In this document: positions 32,574 to 44,891 of the stretch, piece after piece
Position numbering within the stretch: the stretch's first letter is position 1
Layout of the letters: every line of letters begins with the position of its first letter
Assembly: GCA_021234155.1 (NCBI GenBank)
Contig: JAJEKV010000097.1
Span: 2,866,477-2,930,476, forward strand
Source of the DNA: Isoetes taiwanensis
Lineage: Eukaryota > Streptophyta > Lycopodiopsida > Isoetales > Isoetaceae
Length of the DNA stretch: 64,000 nt
Direction: 5' to 3'
Notes under the pieces: generated by a model
Databases searched by the model: none
The model's input: the letters and a program-made list of their open reading frames with translations, nothing else
Told to the model about the DNA's origin: nothing
Translations under genes and position numbers: made by a program

Positions 32574-32830
32574 ATACTCTATCTAATTCGAAGATATAGA
32601 CTTTTTTAGCAAGATATTTTCAAGTATTTATCAGTTTATCTCGGTATGAACAATTAAAGGTTGATCCCTGATATAAAATCATGTTCTTTTTTGGATCACC
32701 TCTCTATTTTAGGGTTCCTTCTCCCTTGAAAAAGAAGTTTTTGTAAAATCTCTTATTTATATATATATATACAAGCCTTCAATTAAAAAATAATAATTTC
32801 GAAAGCTCAGGTGTACATGTAAAAGGTTTA
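32574..32830. other. AT-rich filler at the E2 internal deletion
   Basis: Unrelated to E1, with an AT microsatellite (about 32757-32770). It separates the captured exon from the remaining RT. Confidence 0.4.
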
Positions 32831-34739
32831 TCCTTCATATAGTCATGAAAGACGAGAGCATGATGCTGAAATGTGGAAGGAGAGTTTGATAAACCAAAAG
32901 TACCACCTTGTAGGCAAAAAGTACTCTACCTGGTGGTGAAGGTAGTTTTGAGTTGATCCTCTTGCTTGATAGAGATTTGATTGTACCCCTGAAAAGCCAT
33001 CCATGAAAGAGTACATCTCATGACCAAAGAATCTCTTCAAGAACCCAGTCCGTGAAGGAAGCGGAAGTGATCACGCCCGCGGCCCGATTGAGTTTTTGGT
33101 AGTCCACACAAACGCGGATCTTATCATTGTGCTTTAGAGCAATGACAATGGGGCTCACCCATTCAGAGTGTTTGACCTCATAAATCAAGCTGGCAGCTAA
33201 GAGTTTATCAATTTCGGCCTTGACATAGTCACGGTAATTTGGGTTGAGCCTGTACTGTCGTTGCTAGATTGGGCGTGCATCAGGTTTGGTAGGAATGGTG
33301 AGTTCCCCCAATTCTTTTTGATACCTCGAAGGTCTTTGTAGCTCCAAGCGAAAATATGTTTGAATTTTTTGAACAGCGTCACATCACGTGCTTTATAGTT
33401 GGGTGGAAGATGGGCAACAAGCGGAATGTTTGATTGTTACAAATGCCCACAATGTCCACCTCTGGAGTTTGAATATGGGGTACCACTTCGGTGTCCTGAA
33501 CATGATGAGCAAGAGGTTGGAGCATAACTGGAGGAGCAGCATTGTGAGTGGTGAAGAAAAGAGGCTGCTGAGTGTCATCAAGCAAGGGTTGCTTCATGAC
33601 GGCATGTACATCTACTGGCGCAGGAGGAAGTTCCGTGTCCGTAAAATGGTCAAGACGTTGAATTCGATTGCAAGGAGCCAGGTAAGGGTCAAACAGGGCT
33701 GCACAGCCTGGTCCTGATCCAGCGTCATCTCACCCCAAGGATCAGCATACTCCGGGTAGGATGAGAGAGGCAGACTCGCGGGTGGAGCCTGAATATGATA
33801 GATATTATGTGCTTCTTTGGAATCAGTGTCGGAGATGGAAGGTTCAGGATTCTCAACAGAGATCAATTTGCCAGTTTCCAAATCCATAGTTGCATTGAGA
33901 TGGCCATCTGTAATGACGAGTTGGTCTTTGGCCCAGTAATGAATACTTTTAGCCTGGCGGAGAAAAGGTCTTCCTACCAGCATTTCATAATCACCAGGAT
34001 CTTCTTCAGCTTTCCAAACCCCAAATTCCAAGGGGAATTTGAGGTCACCAATGCTGATATGGAGGAGAGGAGTGACACCTTGTGGTCGCGTGATATGGCC
34101 ATTGGCCAACTTGATGTCATAGGGGGCACGGTATAGTTGTTTGATCCCCAATTATTTTCTGAGCTTATCAGTAATAAGATTGACGGCACTACCTTCATCA
34201 ATTTGAACATGATTGATGTGTTGATTGCCCACCGTGGCATGTACCGTGGGTGTTGAGGTGGCAACAGCTCTAACCAAAACAGTGGAAAGAGGTAACTGAT
34301 CTTTGAGAGCCGGACAGAGTTTCAAAATGGTGGCGAGACTCAAAGGTATCTTGATTTTGGCGAGTTCTTCTTGAAGTTCCAGGGGAACGTGAGAAAAAGG
34401 ATCAGCAGGATCCAAAGGAGCAGGAGACTGAGGTAAAGAAGCTGAAACCTCTTTGAGAAGCTCCACCTCTGCAGCAATATTAGGATACGGCTGAGAGCGT
34501 GTGCTTGTAGATGATGATGGTGCCTCCTGACGCTGCTGAGCCCGAGTGGTGGCATGAACATTGGCTAGGGTGCGGCCTTTCGCAGCCTGCATGAGTTTGA
34601 GAATACTCTGTCTCACCTTGGGCATGACGTGAGGCATGAGTTTATCGAGGTCAGGAGCGAAGTGCACTTTTTTGTCTTCTTCATGTGGTACCGTCTCGAC
34701 AGCAAAAGCTGGTTGCGTGTCATGAGGAATGATGGTCAA
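32831..34739 (-). pseudogene. E2 protease and truncated reverse transcriptase
   Basis: The protease part (34739-33612) matches E1: PNIAAEVELLKEVSASLPQ, then VNHVQIDEGSAVNLITDKLR. Here DEGS replaces DGGS at the active-site loop; the stop of one frame lies at K195. YEMLVGRPFLRQAKSIHYWA follows. The connecting segment is at 33200-33600. The RT start (RFFGHEMYSFMDGFSGVQSN, 33040-32843) then ends abruptly near 32826, before the RT active-site DD, so this copy could not make a working RT. Confidence 0.8.
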
Positions 34740-35558
34740 GGGGCGTGAAGCCCGGGTCTGGCGTGAGACCAGACCAACCCAATTTGACTGTTTTTCTTGG
34801 AGGATTGAGTGCCTGATAGATTTCCTCTTGAGCTTGTTGATCCAGAGGATTTGAAGTAGATGCTGCTTGCTGAGGTCGCTGTTGTTGAGGGGGCCGTGGA
34901 GGCTTCCTCAAAACAGGACGGGGGCCTTGTTTACCATTGGCAACCCACAGCTGATAAGCCGTGAGGCGTACTGAAGCTGGTTGATTTGTACCCGGAAGTT
35001 GGACTTGAACTTGGGGAAGTTGAGGGCATGCCTTGGTGGTGTGACCCCATTCATGACAATGATAGCATTGAGCCTTGGAGGGATCAAAAGGAGGACGAGA
35101 GCCTTGTCCCCGTGACGGCTGAGGTTGTTGCTGAGGCGTGGTCTGGACTTGAAAAACCATTTTATTCCTGAAGGGTGTAGGATGAGAACGAGTGCATTCC
35201 TCCGTGGCATGATTGCACATATTGCACCTTTTACAATGAGGAGGCCCATTTGAAGAGTTACATTCATTTGCCAAATGTGCTTGATATTTACAGATATGGC
35301 ACCAGATCTGAGAACGTTGTGGATTTGTTTGTGCAGGTTGGACAGCATTTTGAGGAACCATGACGGGGGGCATGAAAGGTAGTTCCGTGAGAGCAACACC
35401 TCGAGAGGAAACATTAACCGAAAGTGATTGACCAATTCAATGGCCTGCTCCAAAGACTTGGGACGCAGTGTATCGGGCCATGAGACGTAATGGTCGGAGG
35501 AAGGCCTCGCAGAAAACCGCACTTAACTGGCTTTGGAGGGGGTACTCACGGAGTTTCA
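34740..35558 (-). pseudogene. E2 gag, 3' part
   Basis: It continues the gag reading cut by E4: TLRPKSLEQAIELVNH, then three zinc knuckles WCHICKYQAHLANEC, CKRCNMCNHATEEC and CYHCHEWGHTTKAC. A Gln/Pro-rich tail leads towards the protease. The first ~25 codons next to the E4 junction (EYPLQSQ-like) pair with the end of the fragment at 49024. Confidence 0.85.
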
Positions 35559-37141
35559 TCAGGACGTCCCCTACTCCGCCTTATAACCGCCCGCATCGCA
35601 CTTCGGAGGAGCATTCCCCGCAAATGCCTGACAGGGCCATCCACCACTCCACTCCCATGGGGCGAGCCGGCAAGGGAAGAGTGGATGTTCATTCATCCGC
35701 CTTCCATCGGATCGACCTATATCTGGAAGCGTAACAAACAAACGTGAGCACAACTAATAATATACAACACAATCACCATAACAATAGCAACATCACAGAA
35801 GTCGGCAATACCTTCATAACAATAATACAAAGGAGGGTCCTACCCGGGGTTCGACTCTCAAGGGGATGACCGACGGCTAGGCCTCGAGTTCATTGCAGGC
35901 AGTTCATGGCAATGGATTTGGCTGGCATAGAACATGGCTTAGGGTAGTCCACTCCATCCGCCCCTCCGGTGCACACTTTGCGAATAGGCTGAAAAGTGTT
36001 GGGACTTGGCCGTAACTCATGGGTGAGTAGCGGAGGGGCTACTACTTTGGGTTGCATCTCCCCAACCCCGATGAGGCGGGAAGAGAGCTGCCTCTCCTCC
36101 GAGGGTATCCATGCTCATCGCTTGGCGGCTAGAGGGCCACTGCCCTTATTCGACTTGAACTCACTTTGGAAGGTCATATCCACCACCCCACAGTGTCGAG
36201 CTCATGCCTTGCCCACATGGCAGGGCAAGCCATTAAGCCTAGCCAGCAAAGACCCCCCGATAGGCTTTACTACCGGAGGGTCAGTCCAGCGATGAGACAA
36301 GTTCCTCCTTATCAACCGCCTTGCCCCTTCACCCACGGCCGGTGGGCTCATTGCCGCGGGCGCATTTATGTGGGAACTAAGGTGCTATGCTAGGAGCATC
36401 TTCTACACAGCCTTTAGGTCTCTACCCCCTTCCCACAACAAGGAGATCCGCGAGTAGAATACATACAATATCACGTAAGCGTAGATAGAGAATCATATCA
36501 ATCTACCTACTTAACATCCAATGTTAGGTTCATTCGTTAGAGTCTCGGATCTAGGGATCTACAAGGCTTCGAGAGATGATCTAACATACTAACCGGCATA
36601 TTGCCATGCCTAAAGACGGTTTTGCTTTTGCACAAACAACTAGATACCTGCTCCTTGGCTTGCTCCCGATCCTTGGAAGGCGTCCATGCTCCTGATCTTG
36701 CGAAGGCAGCTGCTACTCGGCAACTTTGTTGTGCAAATCCGACTTTTTTTGAACTGGCAATGCGATTCGAAACCTTACCTTGGCCGAATTGGCCCAGGAA
36801 AGCCCTAAATGCGAAAGAGGAAAGGAAGCTCTAGAAAACCCTAATTGGCAAAGTGAAAGGAGAGCTAGGGTCTAGGGTTTTAGCCCTTATATAGACCCTA
36901 TCTAGGTTAGGGCATCCACATGGGCAAATGGCTTTAAGCCATTTGGAAATGGATGAACAAGGAACCTTTTGTTGTGTATGTTTAATTACATACCCAACAT
37001 CCAAGGTTGCCCCCTAGGTGCAACCTTTAGCTCCTAGGTGCAACGTTGTCCTACTCTCAAGTACATGTCACTTGTGACATGTACGTGTGACGTGGCAGTA
37101 TAATATACGTATTAGGGCGTATATTATGCTGGAACGTCACA
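35559..37141 (-). repeat. E4 3' LTR
   Basis: Pairs with 47429-49023 over its length with scattered small indels. The minus-strand start is TGTGACGTTCC. The TATATAAGGGCT-type sequence near 36875-36890 (minus strand) and the AAACCCTA repeats near 36835 are likely promoter parts. The plus-strand ORFs across it are not genes. Confidence 0.92.
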
Positions 37142-37152
37142 TTCTCCCCACC
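37142..37152 (-). promoter_or_regulatory. E4 polypurine tract
   Basis: On the minus strand GGTGGGGAGAA directly precedes the 3' LTR start TGTGACG, the expected site for plus-strand priming. Confidence 0.85.
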
Positions 37153-38089
37153 TTGACTTGATGCTGTCCTCAGCATCACGCGTCTCCCCACCTTGGGTAC
37201 CTGCATATCCTGCAATTACAACACTTACATATCCATATTATATTAATCACCTCAAGTAATATTTATAGTTTACTGTAATTGTACTATGGTGAGAGGCTCT
37301 TCCGTCCTCTACTTCATTATCGACTATTACAATATTAACGTCAATTATAGCTTTAAGGTTTTAACTAAAAAAAACTTCCCGTCGCCTCCTCACAACACAT
37401 TATGGCAAAATTATGCGTTGTGAGTTCTTGTAGCGCTACCCTCCTGCCGCTCGGTCCTTCTAGTTGCCTGCAGGATGTACGCTACGTTAGTATATATTTA
37501 ATTATTATTATAAGGGTTGGTTGTAAGGGAACCACCCATTAATTACAATTATATGGATGCAAGGCATATCTCTTCGGCATAGGAAGATTATGTTTCTCCC
37601 ATCCTGGCCGAAAAGATAGCGCCTATATGCCTATATGCCGCTCATGCCTACACCTCTAGTTGCCCAGCGTGGAGGATATCCTTCCCGTATATGGGGCGTG
37701 AAGGATAGATTCCTCCTATCAAAGCATATATGGGGCTAAAGGTGCTTTTCCTATCAATGCATCTCTCAATGACCTCCTTTCTCTCGAGGTCGTCTACTTA
37801 GTGGGGGACGGAGTAGACTTCTAATCTACCTTCCACTCAAACAAAAGCGGAAGCGCGGTCATGCCTACATTGACATTACACCACGCCCTAGAGAGCACCG
37901 TAGTGGTCTCATCATCGGTAACAACGCATGCAACCCATGCCTAGCATAGGCTGCATCGCGTGGATTAGCCTTAGCTACACATGCTTAAATGCAAACCCAA
38001 ATCGACATGCACGAGCCGATTTCTTGGTTGCTGATGTCGACTACTTCGCGTGACGAAATGACCCTTGCTTTGCTCCATAAAGTCGGGTC
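37153..38089. other. E4 3' untranslated region
   Basis: About 0.9 kb between the chromodomain and the polypurine tract. No ORF with a recognised domain on either strand. It probably carries RNA-level signals; none is recognised. Confidence 0.5.
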
Positions 38090-39366
38090 TTGTTTCTTAA
38101 GATCTGACTCAAGTACCCGCGTGGCGTCTTCCAATTGTAAGTGCTTCCACTTCACAAGGTATTGGAGGAATTTTGACCTTCTTGTCTTCTTATAAGATCT
38201 ATTAAGAAGGACTTAGGAGCGATTTCAATATGCTCGTCCGTCATTTCTAAAAACTCATTTGTCTCCATATTTCCTCGGGGTTTGGGGTGTGCCTCTTTAG
38301 CAAACTTACGTGGAAAACCTTATGTATCTTGAGATGTCTTGGCAAGTCCAACTTGTAGGATTGGTTACCTACTCTCTTCTCTATTACGAAGGGTCCAGCC
38401 CATCTTGGAGCAAGCTTCTTGCAATTGCCGATCGCGAGCTTGGCCTGCTTGACTTTGATCTTCAACCACACTTTGTCTCCCACTTCAAATTCTCTTACCG
38501 TCCTATGCTTGTCGGCGATGCTTTTCTGCTTTTTTCTTCTTCTTTGCAAGGAGATATCCTCTCACTTCCTCCACCAAGTCTTGCATTTCCGAAAGCATCT
38601 GCTGGGAGACTTCCACCTTGGACACAGGGTTGTGCCAAGTATCTGGGGTAAGACACTGATACCCGTAATTAATCATAAAAGGACTCATCTGCGATGACTC
38701 CTGCTTGGTGCTGTTGTAGGCAAACTCTACTAGGTAGATGAAATCATCCCACTTGGATTGCTTGTTCCATACATAGCTTCTTAACATATCTTCGATGATC
38801 CTGTTGGTCCTCTCCGTCTGACCATCTGTTTGGGGATGATATGCCGTGCTCATCAAAGCTTAAATGCGGATGGTGGTGAATAGGTCCTGCCAAAAGGCAC
38901 TCATAAACTTGGAGTCTCTATCCGAGATTATCTCCCTTGGCATGCCATGGAGCCTAAAAATCTCCTTAACAAATAGGTTGGCTGTGTCTAATGCCGTATC
39001 TGTTGTCCTGCACGGCACAAAGTGTGCCATCTTTGACAACTTATCTACTACCACCATCAAGGCATCTTTGCCCCTTGCTGTTCTTGGGAGTCCTGTAATA
39101 AAATCCATACTTATCACCTCCCACTTAGCATTTGGCACGGGCAATGGTTCCAAGGCACCTGGGATCCGGAGCTGTTCCGCCTTTGTCTGCTGGCATATCT
39201 GGCACTCCCTAATATATCTTGCTATTTCCTTCTTCATGCCGGGCCAATAATAACTGCTTCTAATCTTGAAATATGTCTTCATGAACCCTGCATGCCCTGC
39301 TATGGGACTATTGTGTGTATCATTCAAAATAAGCTTTCTAACTTGCGAAGATTTTGGTACACACAA
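38090..39366 (-). pseudogene. E4 integrase with C-terminal chromodomain
   Basis: The zinc-binding N-terminus shows HAGFMKTYFKIRSSYYWPGM and CQICQQTK. The catalytic core shows MDFITGLPRTARGKDALMVV (first Asp), IISDRDSKFMSAFWQDLF (second Asp) and STAYHPQTDGQTERTNRIIE (catalytic Glu region). The GPY/F domain is LAPRWAGPFVIEKRVGNQSY and SLLKRHTPNP. After a frameshift the 3' end (about 38229-38090) reads SKFLQYLVKWKHLQLEDATR, a chromodomain with its YLVKWK strand. Chromodomains of this clade bind methylated histone H3 and steer integration into heterochromatin. Frameshifts fall near 38860, 38530 and 38240. Confidence 0.88.
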
Positions 39367-41100
39367 TTTGTTTTATAATATAGCAAGTTCCTTCCTTCTT
39401 ATAGTGCCTGAACATCTCCCTTTCCTTGTCGGTCCTGGCCTCTTTGGAAAGGCTCGCCCAAACTTCCTTGAAGTCGAGGTCCGTCGGCAATGCTTCCTCA
39501 ATCTTCTTGCCAAAGTCACTTACAAGTGTTGATATGGCGTTACAATGAATTCTGGTTGCCAAGGGCTTCCTGGAAAGGGCGTCCGCAACCACATTGAGCT
39601 TCCCTGGCTTATAACTTATCTCAAAGTCATATTCTTCCAAGAATTCCATCCATCTCCTTTGCCTCAAATTAAGGAGCGGCTGCGTAAATATATATTGGAG
39701 GCTTTGATGATCTGTGTCTAAGCTGGAATTTTCTTCCCAATAAATAATGCCTCCAAATTCTTAAAGCCCTTACTATAGCCGGGAGCTCCCCGATCATGCG
39801 TTGGGTAGCGCTTTGCTTTCGGCGTCGTTCAACTTCTTGGAATCATAGGCTACTACTCTTTCCTCTGCATGAGGAGGACGCTGTGTCGCTATCCTGCTAG
39901 CATCTGTTGCTACAAGCTTATCTTTGGTCGGATCTGGCAAGACCAATCTTGGCGCCGTCGTCAAAGCTTCCTTTAAGCGTCTCAAATGCTTTATGGGCCT
40001 TGTTTTGCCAATGGGCTGCCCAATCTTTTATCTTCCCACCTTTTGTGAGATCCGTTAATGGCGGCTGCTACCTTGGCAAAATTCTTGACAAATCTTCTAT
40101 AATAGCACTGCTAGCCCTAGGAAGCTTCGACTTCATCGTATTCTTTGGTGCCGGCCAGCCGATCCGCGACTTCTATCTTCGCGGGTGCAGCGTGGAAATG
40201 CCTTCCTGCTGTGATCCGTGCCCCAAGTACTCCACTCTTTCCGTTCTTGGTGGCGCCCGATAACCCATAAAGAGTTGATGCCTTCTTAACTTTTCAAGCA
40301 CCTTCCTCAAGTGTTGGGCGTGCTCCTCCACAGACTTGCTGTAAACCAAGATATCGTCGAAGAAGACTATGATGAAGGAATCCAGAAATTCGCGGAAGAC
40401 GTCGTTCATTAATCTCATGAATGTTGCTGGTGCATTAGACAATCCAAAGGGCATAACTGTGAACTCATAGTGCCCATATCTTGTCTGAGCAATTTGTCTT
40501 ATGAATGTCTTCCTCCTTGATCCTAATCTGGTGATATCACGATCGAGATCTATTTTGGAGAAGATCTTTGCTCCTGCAGGCCCGATCCATTAAGTCATCT
40601 GACCTAGGCAAGGCATACTTATTTTTGATGGTGTGCTTATTTAACTGGCGGTAATCAATGCACATCCTAAGGCTACCATCCTTCTTCTTCACAAAGAGAA
40701 TAGGGGCTCCGAACGGGGAGACACTAGGTCTTATGAACCCTAGGTCTAGCAATTCTTGCAACTGCTTCTTTAACTCTGTCAACTCCTCGGTTGACATCCT
40801 ATAAGGTGCCTTGCTTGTAGGCTTCGTCCCAGGTTCAAGTGCTATTTCACACTCGACTCCTCTATAGGGCGGAAGCTGCTTAATCTCATCAGGGAACAAG
40901 TCGTGAAATTCCTCGATCAACTTTGCTATTGGCCTCGGAAGCTTGCTAGATTCTTTGATCTCTTTATTTCTCTCCGGCTCCTGATCTTGGAGCTCAAGCT
41001 TAAGGAGATAGGCCACCTGCTGCTTTCTTATGCACTTAAGCAATTTTTCGCTACTCATGCATTGCATGATTGGGGTTACTTCTTTACACCGTGATTTCGA
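39367..41100 (-). pseudogene. E4 reverse transcriptase and RNase H
   Basis: RT begins [20 protein letters not shown], then [20 protein letters not shown] and [20 protein letters not shown] (40537-41067). The palm reads MPFGLSNAPATFMRLMNDVF and FFDDILVYSKSVEEH, which carries the catalytic DD (40173-40454). RNase H pieces are LVLPDPTKDKLVATDAS and VAYDSKKLNDAESK (39794-39985), then [20 protein letters not shown] and [11 protein letters not shown] (39338-39667). There are at least four frame changes. Confidence 0.9.
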
Positions 41101-41735
41101 TGACTTTGCCCTCTGGCGTTGTTAAGGTCACCTTCGTTTCCCACAATCGATGATTGCTCCTGCTGGTCAAGATATTCCATTCCAATAATGAGATCATACT
41201 TGCCTATATTCATGACTTCGCTCCCAACGCAACATTAACACACAGCAAGTCTACATTGAAGTTTATTCTCTTCCCATTTGTATGCCTAATTGCTCCATTG
41301 GCTAACACCAGCGGCACGGGCTTGGACTTTAACGGCTTTAGCTTCAACATGCTTACCATCCTAGGGATGCAAAATTATATTTGCTTCGAGTCTATCAATA
41401 CTATAAAGGATTTCTCTTGGGCTTTTCGGTCGTTGAGATCACTTTATCTTGACTTTCTGCATTCCACTGTATCAATAGCTGCAAAGATGTGACACTCACC
41501 ATGGATGTAATCCAGGTGCTTCGTCGTCGTCTGCGTCCGATGGTGTCTCCCATCCCAGCTACGCCAATGCCGCATTCATAATCGGGGGGCAGTTGTTGGT
41601 CCTATGCCACAGGCTGGAAGCATCTGGCTCACAACTGCTTCTCTATACATTCTGCTTCTTTTCCTTGGGAATGGACTGCGCGAAATTGCCTCACCGCTTG
41701 GGAGTAGTTAGACTTGGCTCCTTGCTCCTTGAAGC
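41101..41735 (-). pseudogene. E4 protease region, degraded
   Basis: Little survives. The best trace is NIGKYDLIIGMEYLDQQEQS (about 41215-41150), the protease C-terminal strand typical of chromoviruses (DLIIGM(D/E)WL). The active-site D(T/S)G could not be placed in a continuous frame. It lies between gag and RT as expected. Confidence 0.6.
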
Positions 41736-42846
41736 TTACCTGTTTCTTTTCACCTTGCCACTACTTGTGTTGCCTTGCTTCCCATAATTTGAATTGTCTT
41801 TGCGTCTTGCTAGCTCTTTGGGCTTGCCGCCTTGGGCTATAGCCCCCCAATGCTCTTCCCTTATCACGGAAATCTTGCTGCCTTGAAGCCTGCTCTTGTG
41901 GACTGTTCCTTGCAAACTTATGGCCTTTGCTACGCCTCGACCTGGACTTGGGTTTATTGCCCTTACAAGCTTGCGGATCTCATCGTTCAAGCCTTCAATA
42001 TAGCCTTCCACCGCATGCTTTTCACTCAACTTTGGCACATAAAGCCTTAGTCTCATGAATTCCTCCGTGTATTTACGGACTGATTTGTTGCCTTGTTGCG
42101 ACCTATAGAACTGCTGCATCATGTTGCACTTATGTTCTCTCGGTACATAATGATGTTTGAATGCCTTGGCGAACTTTACGAACTTGCAAGCTGTCCTGCT
42201 CCTCGGCCCCATGTGCTTTGGCATACCCCTTCCACCAAATTCTGGCTGCACCCTTGAGGTTTCTTTGTTGCTACCACCCCTTTGTCTTTATCTTTCATGC
42301 CATAGGCGTTGCCATACTCACTCATCTCATCCAGCCATGCCTCTGCTTCCATTCGGATCTGTTTTCCCTTGAAAACTGCTCTAACTACGGCTTTCCACAC
42401 ATTACTAAGGGCGGAGTCGACTTTCTTCTGGTAGTCCGTCTGTGATCTGTCCCTGACACGGTTTGGATCCTGCCGGGGACCTCGTGCCTCTTCTTCCAGC
42501 TCTTCCGATGCCGAGTCTGTATCCGAGCTGGAGCTTGAGGATCCCGAGCTAGGAGATCTTCTCCTTCTGCTTCTCTTCGCCGTTTGCCTTTGTTCGGCCC
42601 GGTGGCGTTTCCGGCAAAGGGGACATTCTCGGTCTGTCCTCCCTCTTTGCTTTGCCCCGCTAGCAATGCCCTTATGTCGTGGATGTCAGACCTGATTTGG
42701 GATAGCTCCTCCTCCGGTGTTACCGCATCGAATTCTGGGCGCAAATTCCTCGGCTGGAAGCGCCTTGGTGGGGTACGTCCTTGTTCTCGCTGCCTGTGTT
42801 CATCAAGGTTTCTAGGTACTCTAGCTGCATGCACATTAGAGTACAT
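41736..42846 (-). pseudogene. E4 gag
   Basis: The capsid polyprotein. A charged N-terminal section (42846-42385) ends in a shifted frame. It is followed by MEAEAWLDEMSEYGNAYGMK, then FAKAFKHHYVPREHKCNMMQ, QQGNKSVRKYTEEFMRL and KHAVEGYIEGLNDEIRKLVR, the classical retrotransposon gag core. No CCHC knuckle is readable; the region expected to hold it (41736-41800) is Lys/Gly/Ser-rich. Expression as one polyprotein with pol is likely for this clade, but frames are broken here. Confidence 0.85.
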
Positions 42847-43497
42847 TCTGATTATTAGTTCTTGTTTTGTGTGTTACGTTGTTTTACTTGTTTATACAAT
42901 TTGAGGGAGCAATTATATACAAAAAGAGATATATATTATATTCATATATAATAAGCTTTTACATGCAAATTTATAAACTTTTACTCTTCAAACTTCTTGA
43001 GGTAATCAGGGTGGTCCTCCAAAAATTTCTTCACTTGGGCGTTACCTAATGATCTGTTAAGTTCTGAGGATATTTGTTGGCGTTCCTCCTTGAATCTTGC
43101 CTCCATGTCTTGAATTCTCCTATCCGATGTATCTTTTCACGCAGGTTATTTTTATTTGTATAAACATACACTTTTTGATTTTATGTACTTTGCATATACC
43201 TTTTCGCCAATTTGGGTGATTTGTGTAATATAGCCACATGTACCAAAAGGGATACATTTATAGCCCCTTTCATGCTTTTACCTCATATAAGGGATGGCGA
43301 AGTCGAAGATGGTCAATGCAATCGCTCTCTTGATCGGGGACAACATGGTCGATATTTGGAGGTAATCGTGCATGGTGTCCAAACCACGAGAGGCGATAAG
43401 CATAAAGACCCCCTTCTTCACCCCTTGGGCTAAATTGGCGGTGAATAACCGCTATTCTTCCGATCCGTGAGCAGCGGCGGGTAGTATCGGCGCCTTA
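42847..43497. other. Spacer between gag and accessory ORF2 of E4
   Basis: AT-rich 650 bp with tracts such as ATATATTATATTCATATATA (about 42929-42950). No gene seen. On the minus strand it lies downstream of ORF2 and upstream of gag, so it could hold a terminator and a gag leader. Confidence 0.4.
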
Positions 43498-44565
43498 TCA
43501 TGCCTGTTTCTTCTTGGGGCGAGGAAGTTGCCACATTGCCTTCCCGAAGTCATCCACTTTGGTATCTCCTCTAGCTCTCACGAAGTCTTGGTGCACCAGC
43601 CTCCTTAGGTTGATCTTGCCTCCATCTTTGCCGGGGATGGGTGTTGGCGAGCTTCGGTAATAATCTTGATGTGGACTTGCCTTTGATGCCCATTTGTTCT
43701 GAATTGCCATGAACTCCTCCTCCTCGAGGGGCAATTCCGTTTCGGCCATCATCATGCGATGCTGCGTAAGCCTCTATATCGATGATGTCTCGCGGTGAAG
43801 GTCTTGGCTTCTCTTATGCTGATAGGGAAGTCACGGGCTTCTCGATCGATGAAGTCGTCGAGATACACTTTCTTTGTCGTAGAAGGTGTAAAATCTCATC
43901 CACCCTAAGGCCTGCCGGCGACAACATGGAAGATTCTTGATGTCGTGAAGGGTTAGATATGCCTCGCCTGCTATGAACACCGGTGTCAAGCTTGTAATGC
44001 CCTGCCCGAGTGGTGGGGCTCTTCTTGTTGCTCGCAGTCCCTCTTCGAAGCTTTGGATCTGCTGTTCTGCTTGCTGCCTCTCCTGTTCTAGATCCAAGTC
44101 TTCTGGGTCTGATTCGTATTCATCCTCCTCCTCTTCTTCTTGCTCGTACTCGAGTCGCATCCGTTCCTCCTCTGCTGCGGCCATGGCTATGGGTTCAACT
44201 TCTAAAGGCTGCACTGAGGGTTCCCCTATCTGGGTTTGACCCCGAAGAGATAGAAAGATGGCTACAGCTGCTGTATAGGAGAAGTACCTCCTCCTATTGA
44301 CAGAGATGGACATATAGTTGGGAAGGCGGACTGCTTTATTCTCTAAGTACTTATCTACATTTGGGATATCTTGCAGGGCTGACTTGAGGGCAGTGTTAGG
44401 TGCAAAATACCCTACACAAGGTGGGAGTTCTACCAGAAAGGGTCCTATCTTGGCATGGAACTCAGACATGATGTTCTGGTAGAAGGGAGTGGCGTTGATG
44501 GTGGCCTCAATGTCGAGTTCCCTTCGGAAGACACTGAAGACAGATTCGATGTCGACTTCACCCAT
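43498..44565 (-). CDS. E4 accessory ORF2: unidentified protein with acidic stretch
   Basis: The chosen start is MGEVDIESVFSVFRREL at 44565, about 157 nt below a TATA box; the frame is open upstream to 44712, but that Met would lie only 10 nt from the TATA. The product is about 350 residues. The N-terminal half has FYQNIMSEFHAKIGPFLVEL, then MSISVNRRRYFSYTAAVAIF. A very acidic centre follows (EEEEEDEYESDPEDLDLEQE). The C-terminal half has TLHDIKNLPCCRRQALGWMR, then LDDFIDREARDFP and EEEEFMAIQNKWAS, and a basic end PRPKKKQA. Two single-base breaks lie near 43870 and 43760. I recognise no family. The acidic run and basic tail would suit a nuclear, histone-binding role, but that is only inference. 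Confidence 0.6.
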
Positions 44566-44721
44566 GGTGAGTTGTGTATTTGTACCATCGCTTGAATGAA
44601 GAAGTGGCCATGAGCAATCGAGGAGCTGGGGATGACGACGGATCTGACGCCCTAAGGATCGGGGAAATCGGCTTGGAGCGCCGAGAGCGAGGTTGGAAGG
44701 CGCAAATGACACTTGGGTTCC

Positions 44722-44742
44722 CCTTTATAGGCAAAACCCTAA
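44722..44742 (-). promoter_or_regulatory. TATA box and AAACCCTAA box before ORF2
   Basis: On the minus strand CCTATAAAGG (core 44722-44729) is the TATA. On the plus strand AAACCCTAA (44734-44742) is a telo-box, a motif of plant growth and histone or ribosomal gene promoters. It lies between the hairpin array and ORF2. Confidence 0.55.
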
Positions 44743-44891
44743 TTTTGGGAAAATTTTAGGTTTACAATTCTCTGACTTTCTGAGGTCTAGAGGTATGATT
44801 TATAGGCTAACTGAGCTTGGAAATGCTCCTAAGGGTCCCTAAGCAATGATTTTGGTTCGTCTAAGGACAACTTGGATCAATTCGGACGAGA

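Noticed and set aside
35996-36834. Several ORFs within the E4 3' LTR (also 47928-48757)
   Set aside because: They are LTR sequence. Paired LTRs differ by indels that break these frames, so they are not selected as proteins.
43831-44712. Upstream Met at 44712 as the ORF2 start
   Set aside because: It lies about 10 nt from the TATA box, and the upstream residues are low in coding character. The Met at 44565 fits better.
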